DNA of 64,000 nucleotides from Gluconacetobacter liquefaciens (GTDB lineage: Bacteria; Pseudomonadota; Alphaproteobacteria; Acetobacterales; Acetobacteraceae). Positions within the stretch are counted from its first letter, which is position 1. Every line of letters starts with the position of its first letter. The notes beneath the pieces are model-generated. The model had not been told where the DNA came from, did no database searches, and saw only the letters and a program-made list of their open reading frames with translations. Below are positions 51,532 to 58,805 of this stretch, piece by piece. The DNA is taken from contig NZ_QQAW01000004.1 of assembly GCF_003350405.1 (NCBI RefSeq), positions 248,001-312,000 of the forward strand, given 5' to 3'. Position numbers and translations under genes: made by a program.

Positions 51532-52308
51532 ATGCTGCTCTCCCCCACCCTGCCGCTCGTGCTGGCACCTTTCATCGGGTCGTTCCTGGGCGTACTGGCC
51601 TGGCGCCTACCCCGCGCCGAACCCGTGATGCTGGCACGCTCGGCCTGTCCCCGCTGCGGCACCCGACTGAGAGCATGGGAACTGGTGCCCTTGTTCAGTT
51701 ATCTGGCGCAGAAGGGCCATTGCCGCACATGTCGCGCTCCGATCGACCGTTCCCACCCGACCATGGAAGTCCTCGCCCTGGCAGTTGCCGCCCTGACCGT
51801 GCTGGCAACCCGGCAGAACGATGCGATGATGGAGCCATTCGCGGCGGCGACTGTCTGGCGCGGCTGCCTATTCGGCTGGTGGCTACTGGTCCTGGCTGCG
51901 ATCGACCTCAAGACCTTCTGCCTGCCCGATATCCTGACCTTACCGCTGACGGCAGCGGGACTGATCCTGGCGGTAACGAACGGATGGCCCATGGTCCTGA
52001 CGCACGCCACGGCAGCCCTGCTCGGCTATGGCGTCTTCACCGGCGTCGCACTGGCCTACCGCCGTCTGCGCGGCCATGAGGGGTTGGGGCTGGGCGACGC
52101 GAAACTACTTGCGGCGGGCGGAGCATGGCTGGGGCCGACCGCGCTGCCGATGGTGGTTTTCTCGGCGGCGCTCCTGACGCTGGTCGCCGTCCTCGTCACC
52201 ACACGTGACAGGATCAACCGCAACACACCAATCCCCTTCGGCCCCGGCCTCGCCGCATCATTATGGGGAACCTGGCTGTGGCAAACGGCTTACCAGATGC
52301 ATGGATAG
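51532..52308 (+). CDS. lsdO: Prepilin peptidase/N-methyltransferase GspO
   Basis: A 258-residue polytopic enzyme. It has the N-terminal PFIGSFLGVLAWRLPR segment and a cytoplasmic zinc-type tetracysteine (CPRCGTRLRAW ... CRTC, about 43-68). The catalytic aspartates sit in LAAIDLKTFCLPD and GLGLGDAKLLAAGGAWLG, the GxGD protease pattern. It cleaves and methylates LsdG, H, I, J and K pseudopilins at the inner membrane. It follows lsdG by 10 bp and overlaps lsdE by 8 bp. Confidence 0.94.
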   Translation: MLLSPTLPLVLAPFIGSFLGVLAWRLPRAEPVMLARSACPRCGTRLRAWELVPLFSYLAQKGHCRTCRAPIDRSHPTMEVLALAVAALTVLATRQNDAMMEPFAAATVWRGCLFGWWLLVLAAIDLKTFCLPDILTLPLTAAGLILAVTNGWPMVLTHATAALLGYGVFTGVALAYRRLRGHEGLGLGDAKLLAAGGAWLGPTALPMVVFSAALLTLVAVLVTTRDRINRNTPIPFGPGLAASLWGTWLWQTAYQMHG

Positions 52309-54016
52309 CCCCATCAAAGCCGATGCCCTCTCGATGGCCGCACAGATCAACGACCTGGCCGACCTGCTGGTCGCGCGCGGACGCTGCGACCAACGTGCTG
52401 TCGAACGCGCCCGCCGCGCGGCGGAACAGAGCGGCGGGCGGCTCGACCAGATCCTGCTGCACCTGGGCCTAGTCTCGGAACAGGAAATGGCACAGGCCTA
52501 CGCCGACCTACTGCACATCCCTCTGGCAGCACCCGACCACTACCCCGAGGAACCGGTGCTGGCGGACACACTCGGCATGCGCTTCCTGCGCGACGCCCAC
52601 GCGGTGCCGTTGGCCGTGCATGGCGATATCCTGTTGCTGGCACTGCGAGACCCCCTGGATGGGTTCACGTCGGCTGCGATCGGGGCCGCCACCGGGCTAC
52701 ACGTAGCCTGCCATGTCGGCGTGCCGATCGAACTGGAAGCCGCACTCGACCGGCTCTACCCTCGCGCCGAGGAAAATGCCCCCCCGCCCGAGGATCACGA
52801 CGCCCCGCTGGAGGACGACGCGGAGCGTCTGAAAGACCTCGCCTCCGAAGCACCGGTCATCCGCCTGGTCAACCAGATCATTGGCCGCGCGGTAGAAAAT
52901 CACGCCTCCGACATCCATATCGAACCGTTCGAGGACAGGCTGCGCGTGCGCTGCCGCTATGACGGCGTGCTGCGCGAAGTCGAGAGCCCGCCAGCCCAAC
53001 TTATCCCCGCCATCATCTCGCGTATCAAGATCATGGCCCGCCTGGACATCGCCGAACGACGCCTGCCGCAGGACGGCCGAATCAAGCTGGCCGTCCGCGG
53101 TCACGAGATCGATTTCCGCGTCTCCACCATTCCGTCTCTGTACGGCGAGACGGTGGTATTGCGCGTACTCGACCGCTCCAGCGTCCGCTTCGACTACACG
53201 ACGCTGGGCCTGGCGCCTGATATCGTTACCCGCATGCGTGCCCTGATGGCGCAGCCAAACGGCATCGTGCTGGTCACCGGCCCAACCGGCTCGGGCAAGA
53301 CCACGACGCTCTATACGGGCCTAGCAGACCTCAATGCCGTCACGCGCAAGGTCGTGACGATCGAAGATCCGATCGAATACCAGCTTGACGGTATCAACCA
53401 GGTTCAGGTCCGCCCGCAGATCGGCCTCACCTTCGCCACCCTGCTGCGCGCCATCCTGCGTCAGGACCCCGACGTCATCATGGTGGGCGAAATCCGCGAC
53501 ATCGAAACCGCCCAGATCGCGGTGCAGGCGGCGCTGACAGGGCATCTGGTCCTGTCCACGCTGCACACCAACTCGGCCGCCGCCGCGATCATCCGCCTGC
53601 GCGACATGGGGGTGGAGGATTACTTGCTGACGGCAGTACTGCGCGGCGTGCTGGCGCAGCGACTGGTTCGCCGACTGTGCAATGTATGCAAGACGCCCTA
53701 TACCCCGCCACCCGAACTGGTGGAACGGCTCAACCTGCACCGCCTGGCCGGCGACGCCCCCGTGACCTTGTTCCACGCCGTCGGCTGCGCCCGATGCCGC
53801 CATACCGGCTATAGCGGCCGCCAGGCGATCGCCGAACTGCTGGCACCCGACGAGACGATCGAGCGCCTGATCTTCTCGCGCAGCGATCACATGGCGATCG
53901 AACGGGCGGCCATCGCCGCCGGCATGGTGCCGATCTTCACCACCGGTCTGACGGCCGCCCTGCACGGCGAAACGACGATCGAGGATGTAACCCGCAGCGT
54001 CCGCGCCGGTACCTGA
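52301..54016 (+). CDS. lsdE: Type II secretion ATPase GspE
   Basis: The start at 52301 (MDSPIKADALSMAAQI) overlaps the lsdO stop; the frame extends further upstream only through lsdO. The 571-residue cytoplasmic ATPase has N1/N2 domains, then VIRLVNQIIGRAVENHASDI, Walker A GPTGSGKTT (about residue 327), the Asp and His boxes, Walker B DPDVIMVGEIRD and a tetracysteine zinc module (CNVCKTP and CARCRHTG). It energises pseudopilus assembly through LsdF and LsdL. Confidence 0.95.
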   Translation: MDSPIKADALSMAAQINDLADLLVARGRCDQRAVERARRAAEQSGGRLDQILLHLGLVSEQEMAQAYADLLHIPLAAPDHYPEEPVLADTLGMRFLRDAHAVPLAVHGDILLLALRDPLDGFTSAAIGAATGLHVACHVGVPIELEAALDRLYPRAEENAPPPEDHDAPLEDDAERLKDLASEAPVIRLVNQIIGRAVENHASDIHIEPFEDRLRVRCRYDGVLREVESPPAQLIPAIISRIKIMARLDIAERRLPQDGRIKLAVRGHEIDFRVSTIPSLYGETVVLRVLDRSSVRFDYTTLGLAPDIVTRMRALMAQPNGIVLVTGPTGSGKTTTLYTGLADLNAVTRKVVTIEDPIEYQLDGINQVQVRPQIGLTFATLLRAILRQDPDVIMVGEIRDIETAQIAVQAALTGHLVLSTLHTNSAAAAIIRLRDMGVEDYLLTAVLRGVLAQRLVRRLCNVCKTPYTPPPELVERLNLHRLAGDAPVTLFHAVGCARCRHTGYSGRQAIAELLAPDETIERLIFSRSDHMAIERAAIAAGMVPIFTTGLTAALHGETTIEDVTRSVRAGT

Positions 54017-54031
54017 CGGAGAGGCAATCGC

Positions 54032-55252
54032 ATGGTCGAATTCGCCTACACCGCCATCGATACGCAGGGCACGGTAATCCGCGGCACACTGGAGGCCGAG
54101 AGCGAAGGCGCGGTCCTGACAATCCTGCGCCGCCGGGGGCATATCCCGATGCGGATCGGTGCCCCCACGCATTTCGCCCCGACAAGGCTAATGTGCGGCC
54201 TGACACTTCGCCGTCCCGACCTACGCCGCGCCGAACTGGCGGCCATCACGCGCGAACTCGCGGTCATGCTCGGGGCCGGGCAGGATATCGACCGCGCCCT
54301 GCGCTTCCTGGCCGAAACCAGCGTCCGCCTGCGGGTGCGCCGCGTAATGGAAGGCGTACGCACGATGGTGCGCGACGGTCGCGCATTGCACGCAGCCATG
54401 GGCCACTATCCGGGCAGTTTCCCCCGCCTGTATCTCGGCATGGTCCGCGCGGCCGAAGCCACCGGCGACCTAGCCCCGACCATGGAACGACTGGCGCTGC
54501 TGCTGGAACGCGAACGGGCTCTGACCAGCACTGTACAGTCGGCGATGATCTATCCTGCCATCCTCACCCTGGCGGCCATCGGCTCGATCACCCTGCTGCT
54601 CACCACCGTCCTCCCCCAGTTCACCCCCCTGTTCACCCAGAACGGCGTTGCGCTACCGGCCTCCACACGGATGCTGATCCAGGCCGGAAACTGGCTGAGT
54701 CGTGACGGGCTGGCCATACCGCCGATCCTGCTGGTACTCACCCTGCTCGGCCGCGCACTCATCCACCGCGCACCCCTCCGCTTGAGGGTAGATCGCTGGC
54801 TGCTGGCCCTGCCGATCGCGGGCCCGCTGATCGGCGAAATCCTGGCCGCCCGCTTCGCTCGCCTCCTGGGCACGCTGCTGGAAAACGGCGTGCCGATCCT
54901 CACGGCGCTGGCCATCATCCGCGAGGCCACCACCAACCGCGCCGCCATCGCCGCGATCGACGCAGCAACGCAGAACGCCAAGGCCGGATATGGGCTGGCC
55001 ACCACACTGGAAGCCGCAAAGGTCTTTCCCGCCCGCATGGTCCACCTGCTGCGGCTGGGCGAAGAAACGGCGCAACTCGGGCCCATGGCATTGCGAGCCG
55101 CCAATATTCACGAGGATCAGGGCCGCATAGCCATCCAGCGGCTGGTCGCGCTTCTGGTACCCGCGATCACCATCATCATGGGCCTGCTGGTAGCCGGGAT
55201 CGTGTCCTCGCTGCTGCTGGCCATGCTGAGCTTGAACGACCTTGCACAATAA
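54032..55252 (+). CDS. lsdF: Type II secretion inner-membrane platform GspF
   Basis: A 406-residue protein with two T2SSF repeats (about 60-190 and 270-395) and three transmembrane helices. The N-terminal FAYTAIDTQGTVIRGTLEAE is typical of GspF. The first repeat has ELAVMLGAGQDIDRALRFLA; the second has ARFARLLGTLLENGVPIL and GLLVAGIVSSLLLAML at the end. It has a GGAGAGG ribosome-binding site, lies 15 bp after lsdE and overlaps the lsdH start by 11 bp. Confidence 0.95.
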   Translation: MVEFAYTAIDTQGTVIRGTLEAESEGAVLTILRRRGHIPMRIGAPTHFAPTRLMCGLTLRRPDLRRAELAAITRELAVMLGAGQDIDRALRFLAETSVRLRVRRVMEGVRTMVRDGRALHAAMGHYPGSFPRLYLGMVRAAEATGDLAPTMERLALLLERERALTSTVQSAMIYPAILTLAAIGSITLLLTTVLPQFTPLFTQNGVALPASTRMLIQAGNWLSRDGLAIPPILLVLTLLGRALIHRAPLRLRVDRWLLALPIAGPLIGEILAARFARLLGTLLENGVPILTALAIIREATTNRAAIAAIDAATQNAKAGYGLATTLEAAKVFPARMVHLLRLGEETAQLGPMALRAANIHEDQGRIAIQRLVALLVPAITIIMGLLVAGIVSSLLLAMLSLNDLAQ

Positions 55253-55670
55253 ACGTCCCACCCACCCCAGAGAGACCGGCTTCACGCTGATCGAAATGAT
55301 CGTGGTCGTTCTGATCCTTGGCCTGATCGGCGCAATCATGATCGGGCATGGACCGTTTCATTCGGTCACGCTGGACCTACGCGGCACGGCACAGCAGATC
55401 GCATCCGCCATGCGTGAGGCACGGATGCTGGCCATCTATTCCGGCACGACGCAGATCTTCGTCCTTGATTCGGCCCATCGGAATTACGGGCTGCAACAGG
55501 GCATCCGCCATGCCCTGCCCGCGGAGGTGTCGATCGCCGATCCGTCCCGTTTCGCCTTCTACCCCGACGGCAGCGCAAATGGCTCCACAACCACGCTGCT
55601 CGAAAGCAACCGGTATGTCGTGTTGCGGGTCAACTGGCTGACCGGCGCCATCAGCGTGGAGGGGCCATGA
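55242..55670 (+). CDS. lsdH: Type II secretion minor pseudopilin GspH
   Basis: A 142-residue pseudopilin that starts at TTG (55242); no ATG or GTG precedes the prepilin motif in this frame, and the TTG overlaps the lsdF stop, which suggests coupling. The motif is PRETG followed by FTLIEMIVVVLILGLIGAIM. The rest is a beta-sheet domain (LRGTAQQIASAMREARMLAI and ESNRYVVLRVNWLTGAISVE). It overlaps lsdI by ATGA. It belongs to the pseudopilus tip complex. Confidence 0.92.
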   Translation: MHNKRPTHPRETGFTLIEMIVVVLILGLIGAIMIGHGPFHSVTLDLRGTAQQIASAMREARMLAIYSGTTQIFVLDSAHRNYGLQQGIRHALPAEVSIADPSRFAFYPDGSANGSTTTLLESNRYVVLRVNWLTGAISVEGP

Positions 55671-56083
55671 CCGCCCTCCGCCAGTCCGACCGTCAAGCCG
55701 GCTTTACCCTGATCGAGGTCTTGGTCGCCTTCGCCATCGTGACGCTGGCACTGACAGTCGCCTATCGGGGCATGCTGGACGGTGTCACTGCCACGCAATT
55801 GTCCAACCACACGCAGGATGCTCTCTCTCGCGCCCAATCGCACATGGCAGCAATCGGCCACGGCATGCAACTCGCGCCACTGGAGCAGGGTGGCGACGAC
55901 GGCAGCACCTTTCGCTGGCATGTCCGGATCACGCCCGCACAGACGGCAACCGGCATATCTTCCAGCTTGGTCCTGTATCATGTGCAGGTCACCGAATCCT
56001 GGTCAGATCCCACGGCCGGTTCCGGTCGACGGGCAGTCGTCCTCAAATCCCTGCGACTGGCCGCACGGGCGGCCGGTCCATGA
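55667..56083 (+). CDS. lsdI: Type II secretion minor pseudopilin GspI
   Basis: A 138-residue pseudopilin, with the prepilin motif DRQAG followed by FTLIEVLVAFAIVTLALTVA and a short globular domain ending SLRLAARAAGP. Its ATG overlaps the lsdH stop and its stop overlaps the lsdJ start (ATGA), so translation is coupled. With LsdJ and LsdK it forms the tip of the pseudopilus. Confidence 0.93.
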   Translation: MTALRQSDRQAGFTLIEVLVAFAIVTLALTVAYRGMLDGVTATQLSNHTQDALSRAQSHMAAIGHGMQLAPLEQGGDDGSTFRWHVRITPAQTATGISSSLVLYHVQVTESWSDPTAGSGRRAVVLKSLRLAARAAGP

Positions 56084-56667
56084 CCGTCCTCCGCAGGCAG
56101 GCAGGCTTCACCCTGCTTGAAATCCTGATCGCTCTGGTGGTGTTCTCATTGGTACTGCTGGTCCTGCAACAGGGGTTCAGGACGGCAACAATGCTGTTCG
56201 AACGCCAGCACGGCTTGCTGGCTTCCCAAGCCGAACTTGGCGCCGTCGATCGCCTACTACGCGGGTTGGTCACGCGCGCCGATCCCGGAGCGGGCCGGGA
56301 AGGCCCCCTCTTCGTCGGACAATCACACGGGCTGGTACTGCGCGGCACGCTACCAATCCCCCTGAGCGGACAGCCCGACATAGAGGCCGACATCCGCCTA
56401 TCGGTCGATGACCGGCATCGTCTGCTCCTGATCTGGCTCCCTTATCGCCATGTGATCGCCCCTCCTGCACAGGAACGGCAGCAAACACTGCTGACAAACG
56501 TTGCGGATCTGGAGTGCACCTATTTCTCGAACGGACACTGGAACACGACATGGGAAGCCGACCGCCTTCCGATCTTGGTGCGTATCCGCATCCGCTTCCC
56601 CGACGGCGATCCCCGGCGCTGGCCGGACATCGTCGCATCCCCCCTGCTGGACCCAATGCCGCAATAG
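56080..56667 (+). CDS. lsdJ: Type II secretion minor pseudopilin GspJ
   Basis: A 195-residue pseudopilin. The motif is RRQAG followed by FTLLEILIALVVFSLVLLVL. A larger C-terminal domain contains ASQAELGAVDRLLRGLV, FVGQSHGLVLRGTLPIP and PILVRIRIRFPDGDPRRW, the usual GspJ end. It begins inside the lsdI stop and is followed 25 bp later by lsdL. Confidence 0.93.
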   Translation: MTVLRRQAGFTLLEILIALVVFSLVLLVLQQGFRTATMLFERQHGLLASQAELGAVDRLLRGLVTRADPGAGREGPLFVGQSHGLVLRGTLPIPLSGQPDIEADIRLSVDDRHRLLLIWLPYRHVIAPPAQERQQTLLTNVADLECTYFSNGHWNTTWEADRLPILVRIRIRFPDGDPRRWPDIVASPLLDPMPQ

Positions 56668-56692
56668 CGGCCACCATTCTGAAGCACCCCTC

Positions 56693-57730
56693 ATGATCGG
56701 CAGAATTCTGCTCGCCTGGTGGTGGCGACAGATCCTCAGTCTGATCCCGGAACGAATTCGGCAGGCACGACTATCGTCCCGCCCCCGACTGGTCGCCGCA
56801 TGGAACGGACACATGCTGGTCCTCTCGCTGGAGCGGCAGGGCAATCACACAGCGCTGGGCACCCTCGGCCTGTCCGAAGCCGAAGATACCGAAACACAGG
56901 TCGCCTGCCAGGCCCTCCTGTCAGGCCGGGGCAACCCGCATGAGACGATCCTGTACCTGCCGCCCGGAATGGTCATGCAGCGCGAACTCACCCTACCCGC
57001 CGCAGCCGAACCCGATCTCGACGGTGTCCTGACCTATGAGATGGACCGACTGACCCCCTTTTCCGCCGATGCGATCTTCTACAGCCACACCATCCTCCGG
57101 CGGGATACCGCGTTGAATCAACTGCGCGTCCTGCTGTCGCTCACACTCCGTGCCCCCATCGCCCCGGCCCTGCGCCTGCTCGCGCCGCTCGGCATCCAGC
57201 CGAACCATTTGGAAGACGCAACCCGCTCCATACGCATCCCGCTGAGGACCAACAGATCATCCTGGCAGAACCTGAAAGACTCCCGGATCTTGGCAGCAAC
57301 AGGTGTCGCCCTTCTAACGGCGATGGTGATCGCACTTGTGTTCTGGCGCCAATCCACCGAACAGGCGGCCCTGTCAGCCCGGATCACAGCCCTGCGCCCG
57401 GCGGCAACGGAGGCAACCATACTGCGCCGCCAAGCCGAGGATCGCCAAGCAGGCGAGAGGGTCATCGCCACCACACGCCGGCAATGGGGCGACCCAATGG
57501 CGGTACTGGCGGCAACCACGCAGATGCTGCCCGACAACAGTTTCCTGACCGACCTGAGCCTCCGTCAGGGGCAACTGATCATCAGTGGCCAGTCGCCCGA
57601 GGCGACAGGACTGATCCAGGTCCTTAGCCGTACACCGGTTTTTCGCAACCCCGCCTTCGTCGCACCGGTCATCCGCGTGACCGGCCGGGATGCCAGCGTG
57701 TTCTCCATTCGCGTCGATGTCGGACAATGA
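56693..57730 (+). CDS. lsdL: Type II secretion assembly protein GspL
   Basis: Started at 56693 (MIGRILLAWWWRQILSLIPE), because the longer frame upstream overlaps lsdJ. The 345-residue product has an actin-like cytoplasmic part (LVAAWNGHMLVLSLERQG ... AADEPD-like TYEMDRLTPFSADAIFY), a single transmembrane helix near residue 200-220 (ILAATGVALLTAMVIALVFW) and a periplasmic ferredoxin-like domain (MLPDNSFLTDLSLRQGQLII). It shows the PilN/GspL fold. It connects LsdE to LsdM. Its TGA overlaps the lsdM ATG. Confidence 0.9.
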   Translation: MIGRILLAWWWRQILSLIPERIRQARLSSRPRLVAAWNGHMLVLSLERQGNHTALGTLGLSEAEDTETQVACQALLSGRGNPHETILYLPPGMVMQRELTLPAAAEPDLDGVLTYEMDRLTPFSADAIFYSHTILRRDTALNQLRVLLSLTLRAPIAPALRLLAPLGIQPNHLEDATRSIRIPLRTNRSSWQNLKDSRILAATGVALLTAMVIALVFWRQSTEQAALSARITALRPAATEATILRRQAEDRQAGERVIATTRRQWGDPMAVLAATTQMLPDNSFLTDLSLRQGQLIISGQSPEATGLIQVLSRTPVFRNPAFVAPVIRVTGRDASVFSIRVDVGQ

Positions 57731-58791
57731 ACGGGCCGAGCATGAACCATGAAACGACATCCCTGCCGACGCTGGCACGCACCCTCCCCGAAGGCCGATG
57801 GGGGCAGGCGCTGGCGCTAGGCATGCTGGGCCTTGCGCTAGGGCTGGCATGGCTTCTGGTGCTGGATCCAGTCTGGAACCTCTATGCCGACCGCGTACAG
57901 AGGCTGGACCTGCAACGCGCCACACTCACCCGCATGGAGCGGTTAGCCAGCGCCCTGCCAGCGCTGCGGCAGACGACCGCCACATCTTCCCCAAATCCCT
58001 CGCAACTGATCGACGGCACGACCGACGCCATCGCCAGCGCCAACCTGCAAGACATCCTGCAAACGATCGCTACCACCACGGAAACCGAAATCACGAGCGT
58101 CGAGAACGTGCCTTCGGCAGCGGCCGGGCGCTACCGGCGCATCGGGCTGCATGTCGTCGTCACCGCTCCGTTCCCCACGCTTATCCGGCTGCTCACCCGG
58201 CTGGAACAATCCACGCCGGCAATCGTGATCGACGGGCTCCATCTGCGCAGCGCCGAAGACACAAACAGCGCATCCGCCCCCCCTGGATTGCGACATGATC
58301 CTCCACGCCTTCCGGCGGACGGACGCCCCATGACTGGCACCCCCCATCTCCACCCTACCCTCACCGCCTGCCTGACGACGATGATGCTCAGCCTCGGCAC
58401 AATGCCGACACTCGCGGCTCCGCCTCAGCAGGACCGCAGCCAAATCGACTCATGGCAGCAGACGATCTTGGCGCGCCCTCTGTTCAGTCCTACCCGCCGC
58501 CCGACCAACATGCCCGGCACGGGCGACACCATGCCCCGTCTGACGGGCATTGTCGTCGGCAGCAGCCGGCGGCGCGCCATCTTCATGATTCCGGGGCAGG
58601 ATCGCGGGCGGATCGCCGATGTGGGCGACCTCATCGGCCCTTGGCGGATCGTCGCGATCGAGAACGACACGATCCGGGTCCGTGACATGGCGGGCGAACA
58701 TATCATGCGCCCAGACCGCAACCGCCTGACCGACACCCGGATGGGTGCCCCCCAGGCCACGCCCGCCCCTGCCCGCTCAGAAGAGCAATAA
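57727..58791 (+). CDS. lsdM: GspM (lsdM) reading through into lsdN in one frame
   Basis: As written, the ORF is 354 residues and joins two proteins. Residues 1-195 form GspM: helix LALGMLGLALGLAWLLVLD, then a coiled region and the IGLHVVVTAPFPTLIRLLTR ferredoxin-like strand. At a run of seven C (58277-58283) the frame shifts away from the expected GspM ending. With six C the protein would continue LDCDMILHAFRRTDAP and stop at 58331-58333, overlapping the lsdN ATG as ATGA. In published G. diazotrophicus, lsdM and lsdN are separate genes. Either a sequencing error, a real mutation or programmed slippage explains the fusion. Confidence 0.85.
   Translation: MNGPSMNHETTSLPTLARTLPEGRWGQALALGMLGLALGLAWLLVLDPVWNLYADRVQRLDLQRATLTRMERLASALPALRQTTATSSPNPSQLIDGTTDAIASANLQDILQTIATTTETEITSVENVPSAAAGRYRRIGLHVVVTAPFPTLIRLLTRLEQSTPAIVIDGLHLRSAEDTNSASAPPGLRHDPPRLPADGRPMTGTPHLHPTLTACLTTMMLSLGTMPTLAAPPQQDRSQIDSWQQTILARPLFSPTRRPTNMPGTGDTMPRLTGIVVGSSRRRAIFMIPGQDRGRIADVGDLIGPWRIVAIENDTIRVRDMAGEHIMRPDRNRLTDTRMGAPQATPAPARSEEQ
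58277..58283 (+). other. C7 homopolymer at the lsdM frameshift point
   Basis: GCCCCCCCTGG contains seven C. One C fewer restores the GspM-like C-terminus and the ATGA junction with lsdN. No other such run occurs in lsdM. Confidence 0.75.
58330..58791 (+). CDS. lsdN: LsdN, GspC-HR-domain-like periplasmic protein
   Basis: From the internal ATG at 58330 the 153-residue product starts with a signal-like stretch (LTACLTTMMLSLGTMPTLAA), then QTILARPLFSPTRRP and a small beta-domain, RLTGIVVGSSRRRAIFMIPG followed by VGDLIGPWRIVAIENDTIRV. This pattern resembles the homology-region domain of GspC, which docks to the secretin N-domain. There is no PDZ part. In published lsd maps this gene is called lsdN. 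It follows lsdM and precedes lsdD by 14 bp. In this sequence it is in frame with lsdM, so whether it starts here depends on the C7 run. Confidence 0.75.
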   Translation: MTGTPHLHPTLTACLTTMMLSLGTMPTLAAPPQQDRSQIDSWQQTILARPLFSPTRRPTNMPGTGDTMPRLTGIVVGSSRRRAIFMIPGQDRGRIADVGDLIGPWRIVAIENDTIRVRDMAGEHIMRPDRNRLTDTRMGAPQATPAPARSEEQ

Positions 58792-58805
58792 CGAGGTCCC
58801 ATGCG

